A DNA stretch of 64,000 nucleotides from Kibdelosporangium banguiense (GTDB lineage Bacteria > Actinomycetota > Actinomycetes > Mycobacteriales > Pseudonocardiaceae). The position numbers and the translations under genes were made by a program. The notes beneath the pieces were generated by a model. It saw only the letters and a list, made by a program, of their open reading frames with translations, searched no databases and had not been told where the DNA came from. The stretch lies in NCBI RefSeq assembly GCF_017876405.1, contig NZ_JAGINW010000001.1, forward strand, positions 881,203-945,202, given 5' to 3'. Shown here piece by piece: positions 62,064 through 64,000 of the stretch; the stretch's first letter is position 1; every line of letters starts with the position of its first letter.

Positions 62064-62558
62064 TCAGTCCTCTCCGACTACAGCCGGGCGCCTGGTCAGC
62101 CAGCCGTCCATCGACAGCCAGCTGTGCGGCCGCACCAGCAACCATCCAGCGAGCACGAGAAAACCGATGTCCCGCGCTATCTCCTGTGGATACGCCGTCT
62201 GCCCGGCCGCGACCTGGCCGCCACCGCCGAAGCAGCCGCAGTCGATGGTCAGCCCACGGGCCCAGGCCTGCGAGATCGCCACGATGAACGCCAGCAGGAC
62301 GATCGCCGACAGCGCCGCGGTCAGCCGCGTACCCAGACCGAGCAGCAACAGCAGGCCCAGCGCGAGCTCGACGAACGGCACGGCGGCAGCGACGACGCTC
62401 ACAACGCCGCCCGGCAGTACGTCGTATGCGTGCACTGCGATGTAGGCCTGGTTCAGGTCGGCGGCCTTGATCCCGCCTGACACGAACCACACAGCCGCGA
62501 GCCCTAGCCGCGCTACCGTGCCTACGCCGTCCAGCACCCGAGGAGACGGTCGAACCAC
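62064..62558 (-). CDS. MauE/DoxX-like redox membrane protein
   Basis: 164 residues from GTG 62558. Four membrane helices and CGCFGGGG between helices 3 and 4, the cysteine pair of MauE-type proteins that recharge thiol oxidants across the membrane. Co-operonic with the DsbA-like protein, which it probably re-oxidises or reduces. Divergent from hrpB by about 95 bases. Confidence 0.85.
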   Translation of the reverse strand: MVRPSPRVLDGVGTVARLGLAAVWFVSGGIKAADLNQAYIAVHAYDVLPGGVVSVVAAAVPFVELALGLLLLLGLGTRLTAALSAIVLLAFIVAISQAWARGLTIDCGCFGGGGQVAAGQTAYPQEIARDIGFLVLAGWLLVRPHSWLSMDGWLTRRPAVVGED

Positions 62559-62654
62559 GTTGCTGAAGATACCCGGGCAAACTGAGTGCAGCCTGAGCAA
62601 CGCGACCGCCCCGGCCCAGTTCCCGCCGTGACCGAATCGACGTGACACGATCGA

Positions 62655-64000
62655 ATGAAACTGCCTGACCTGCCCATTGTCGCCGTACTGCCGGACCTGA
62701 CCGGCAAGCTGCGGGAACACGGCACGGCCATCCTGGTGGCCCCGCCCGGAACGGGCAAGACCACTGTGGTCCCACTGGCCCTCGACGGCCGGATCGTCGT
62801 GGCGGAACCCCGTCGTCTGGCGGCTCGTGCCGCTGCCGCGCGTATGGCCTCGTTGCTGGGCGAGCCCGTCGGCCGCACGGTGGGCTACGCGGTCCGTGGC
62901 GACCGCAAAACCTCGAAGGACACCCGGATCGAGGTGGTCACGTCCGGCCTGCTCGTGCGGCGGATCCAGCACGATCCGGAACTGTCCGGCGTGGACACCG
63001 TGCTGCTGGACGAGTGTCACGAGCGCCATCTGGACGCCGATCTGCTGCTCGCCCTGCTCACCGACGCGAGGGCGCTACGCCCGGATCTGAAGCTGCTGGC
63101 GACATCCGCCACAGTCGCGACCGAGCGCCTGGCCGAACTGCTGGACAACGCACCGGTCATCCGGGCCGAGGCCAGGACGTTCCCGACCGACGTCGCCTAC
63201 GTCCCACCTGCGCGCGGTGAACGAATCGAAGCATGCGTGGCAAGAGCGACCCGCCGGGCACTGTCCGAAACGGACGGTGACGTACTCGTGTTCCTGCCTG
63301 GCGCGGCAGAGATCAACCGGGTCACCGCGATGCTCGACGGCGTGAACGTCGTCACACTCCATGGCCGGCTTTCCACTCAGGTGCAAGACAAAGCACTCCA
63401 GCCGGGCTCGGCGCAACGAGTCGTGCTCGCGACCGCTGTAGCCGAGTCGAGCCTCACAGTTCCCGGAGTGCGGGCGGTCGTCGATTCCGGCCTGTCACGC
63501 GTGCCGCGGGTCGACCATCGCCGTGGTCTGCCTGGTCTGGCGACGGTCCGGGTGTCGGTCGCGGTCGCCGAGCAGCGGGCCGGCCGGGCGAGCCGGGAGG
63601 CGCCTGGGCATGTCTATCGCTGCTGGGCAGAGCACGAACACGCGACCCTGCCGCGTTATCCGGAACCCGAGATCCGCGTCGCCGACCTGACCCGGCTGGC
63701 GTTGGAGCTGGCCTGCTGGGGAACGCCGGACGGCTCCGCGCTGAGCTGGTGGGACTCACCGCCGGAAGGCGCTTTGCAGGCTGGCCAGACCGTCCTGCAT
63801 GCCCTCAGCGCGTTGAACGACGACTCGATCCCGACCGACCGCGGCCGCAAGCTCGCCGACATCGGCCTGCATCCCCGGCTGGCCAGGGCTCTGCTCGACG
63901 GTGGCAAGCAGGCCGCGGACGTCGTCGCCTTGCTGGACGACGACGCGCTCGCTGAGAGCGTCGACCTGGATACCGCACTGCGTAAGGCAAGAGGCAACCC
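62655..64000 (+). CDS. hrpB: ATP-dependent helicase HrpB, partial
   Basis: 448 residues to the window edge; the full protein is usually about 800. Walker A APPGTGKTT near residue 30, DEAH-type box LLDECHERH near residue 119, SATVATERL motif III, then VVLATAVAESSLTVPGVRAVVDSGLSR and QRAGRASREAPG (an odd S for the usual G in GRAGR) typical of HrpB. RNA/DNA helicase of the DEAH family, role unclear in bacteria. Confidence 0.92.
   Translation, partial: MKLPDLPIVAVLPDLTGKLREHGTAILVAPPGTGKTTVVPLALDGRIVVAEPRRLAARAAAARMASLLGEPVGRTVGYAVRGDRKTSKDTRIEVVTSGLLVRRIQHDPELSGVDTVLLDECHERHLDADLLLALLTDARALRPDLKLLATSATVATERLAELLDNAPVIRAEARTFPTDVAYVPPARGERIEACVARATRRALSETDGDVLVFLPGAAEINRVTAMLDGVNVVTLHGRLSTQVQDKALQPGSAQRVVLATAVAESSLTVPGVRAVVDSGLSRVPRVDHRRGLPGLATVRVSVAVAEQRAGRASREAPGHVYRCWAEHEHATLPRYPEPEIRVADLTRLALELACWGTPDGSALSWWDSPPEGALQAGQTVLHALSALNDDSIPTDRGRKLADIGLHPRLARALLDGGKQAADVVALLDDDALAESVDLDTALRKARGN

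Noticed and set aside
1..64000. CRISPR array
   Set aside because: No run of regularly spaced 24-37-base repeats was seen anywhere in the window.

Overview
This window is high-GC actinomycete DNA. Gene content (JmjC oxygenase, small primase-like protein, XRE/TPR regulator, phenylacetate-CoA ligase, MauE/DsbA pair, HrpB) and heavy GTG start use suggest a Pseudonocardiales-type host such as Amycolatopsis, Saccharothrix or a relative. That placement is an inference from style, not from a marker gene.

Layout. (1) 1-4.3 kb: a partial JmjC oxygenase preceded by a small Gly/Asp-rich peptide frame, a primase-like protein, and a regulator/2'-5' RNA ligase pair. (2) About 4.5-37.4 kb: a complete-looking siphovirus prophage. 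It has a leftward repressor (4484-4891), a rightward early/replication operon (5.4-9.1 kb), small accessory genes, a DUF932 gene, an HNH protein and a PAPS-reductase-like protein (9.4-15 kb). These are followed by TerS/TerL, portal, MuF-like protein, scaffold, SU10-type capsid, connectors, tail tube, tail chaperones with a -1 frameshift site, tape measure, distal tail, baseplate-like protein, GH25-LysM endolysin, a frameshifted holin and a large serine integrase. Seven genes run against the lytic direction, most of them sitting in breaks between modules. Four of them are single-pass or small membrane/secreted proteins, and one is a STAS anti-anti-sigma protein: a set of probable lysogeny genes (morons).

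(3) About 37.4-59.8 kb: a second block bounded on the left by a 42-base remnant of the 3' half of tRNA-Ala, directly after the integrase, and on the right by the intact tRNA-Ala(GGC) at 59791-59863. The simplest reading is serial insertion at one tRNA. The block carries OsmC, an alcohol dehydrogenase and an XRE regulator, then a scrap yard (truncated adenylation-membrane protein, frameshifted ATP-grasp gene, group II intron remnant, frameshifted IS1380 transposase). A defence island follows: a HEPN Abi-like gene overlapping a fused methylase-specificity gene, a complete type I Wadjet operon (jetABCD), a PD-(D/E)XK nuclease and a DUF559/Vsr-like nuclease. Its serine recombinase is broken at both ends. 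Two paralogous HTH genes share a 50-base element.

(4) 59.9-64 kb: ordinary chromosome with paaK, a DsbA/MauE redox pair and a partial hrpB. The strongest leads are the moron set (especially the STAS gene), the HEPN/methylase pair, the tandem tRNA insertion, and the peptide/JmjC pair at the left edge.
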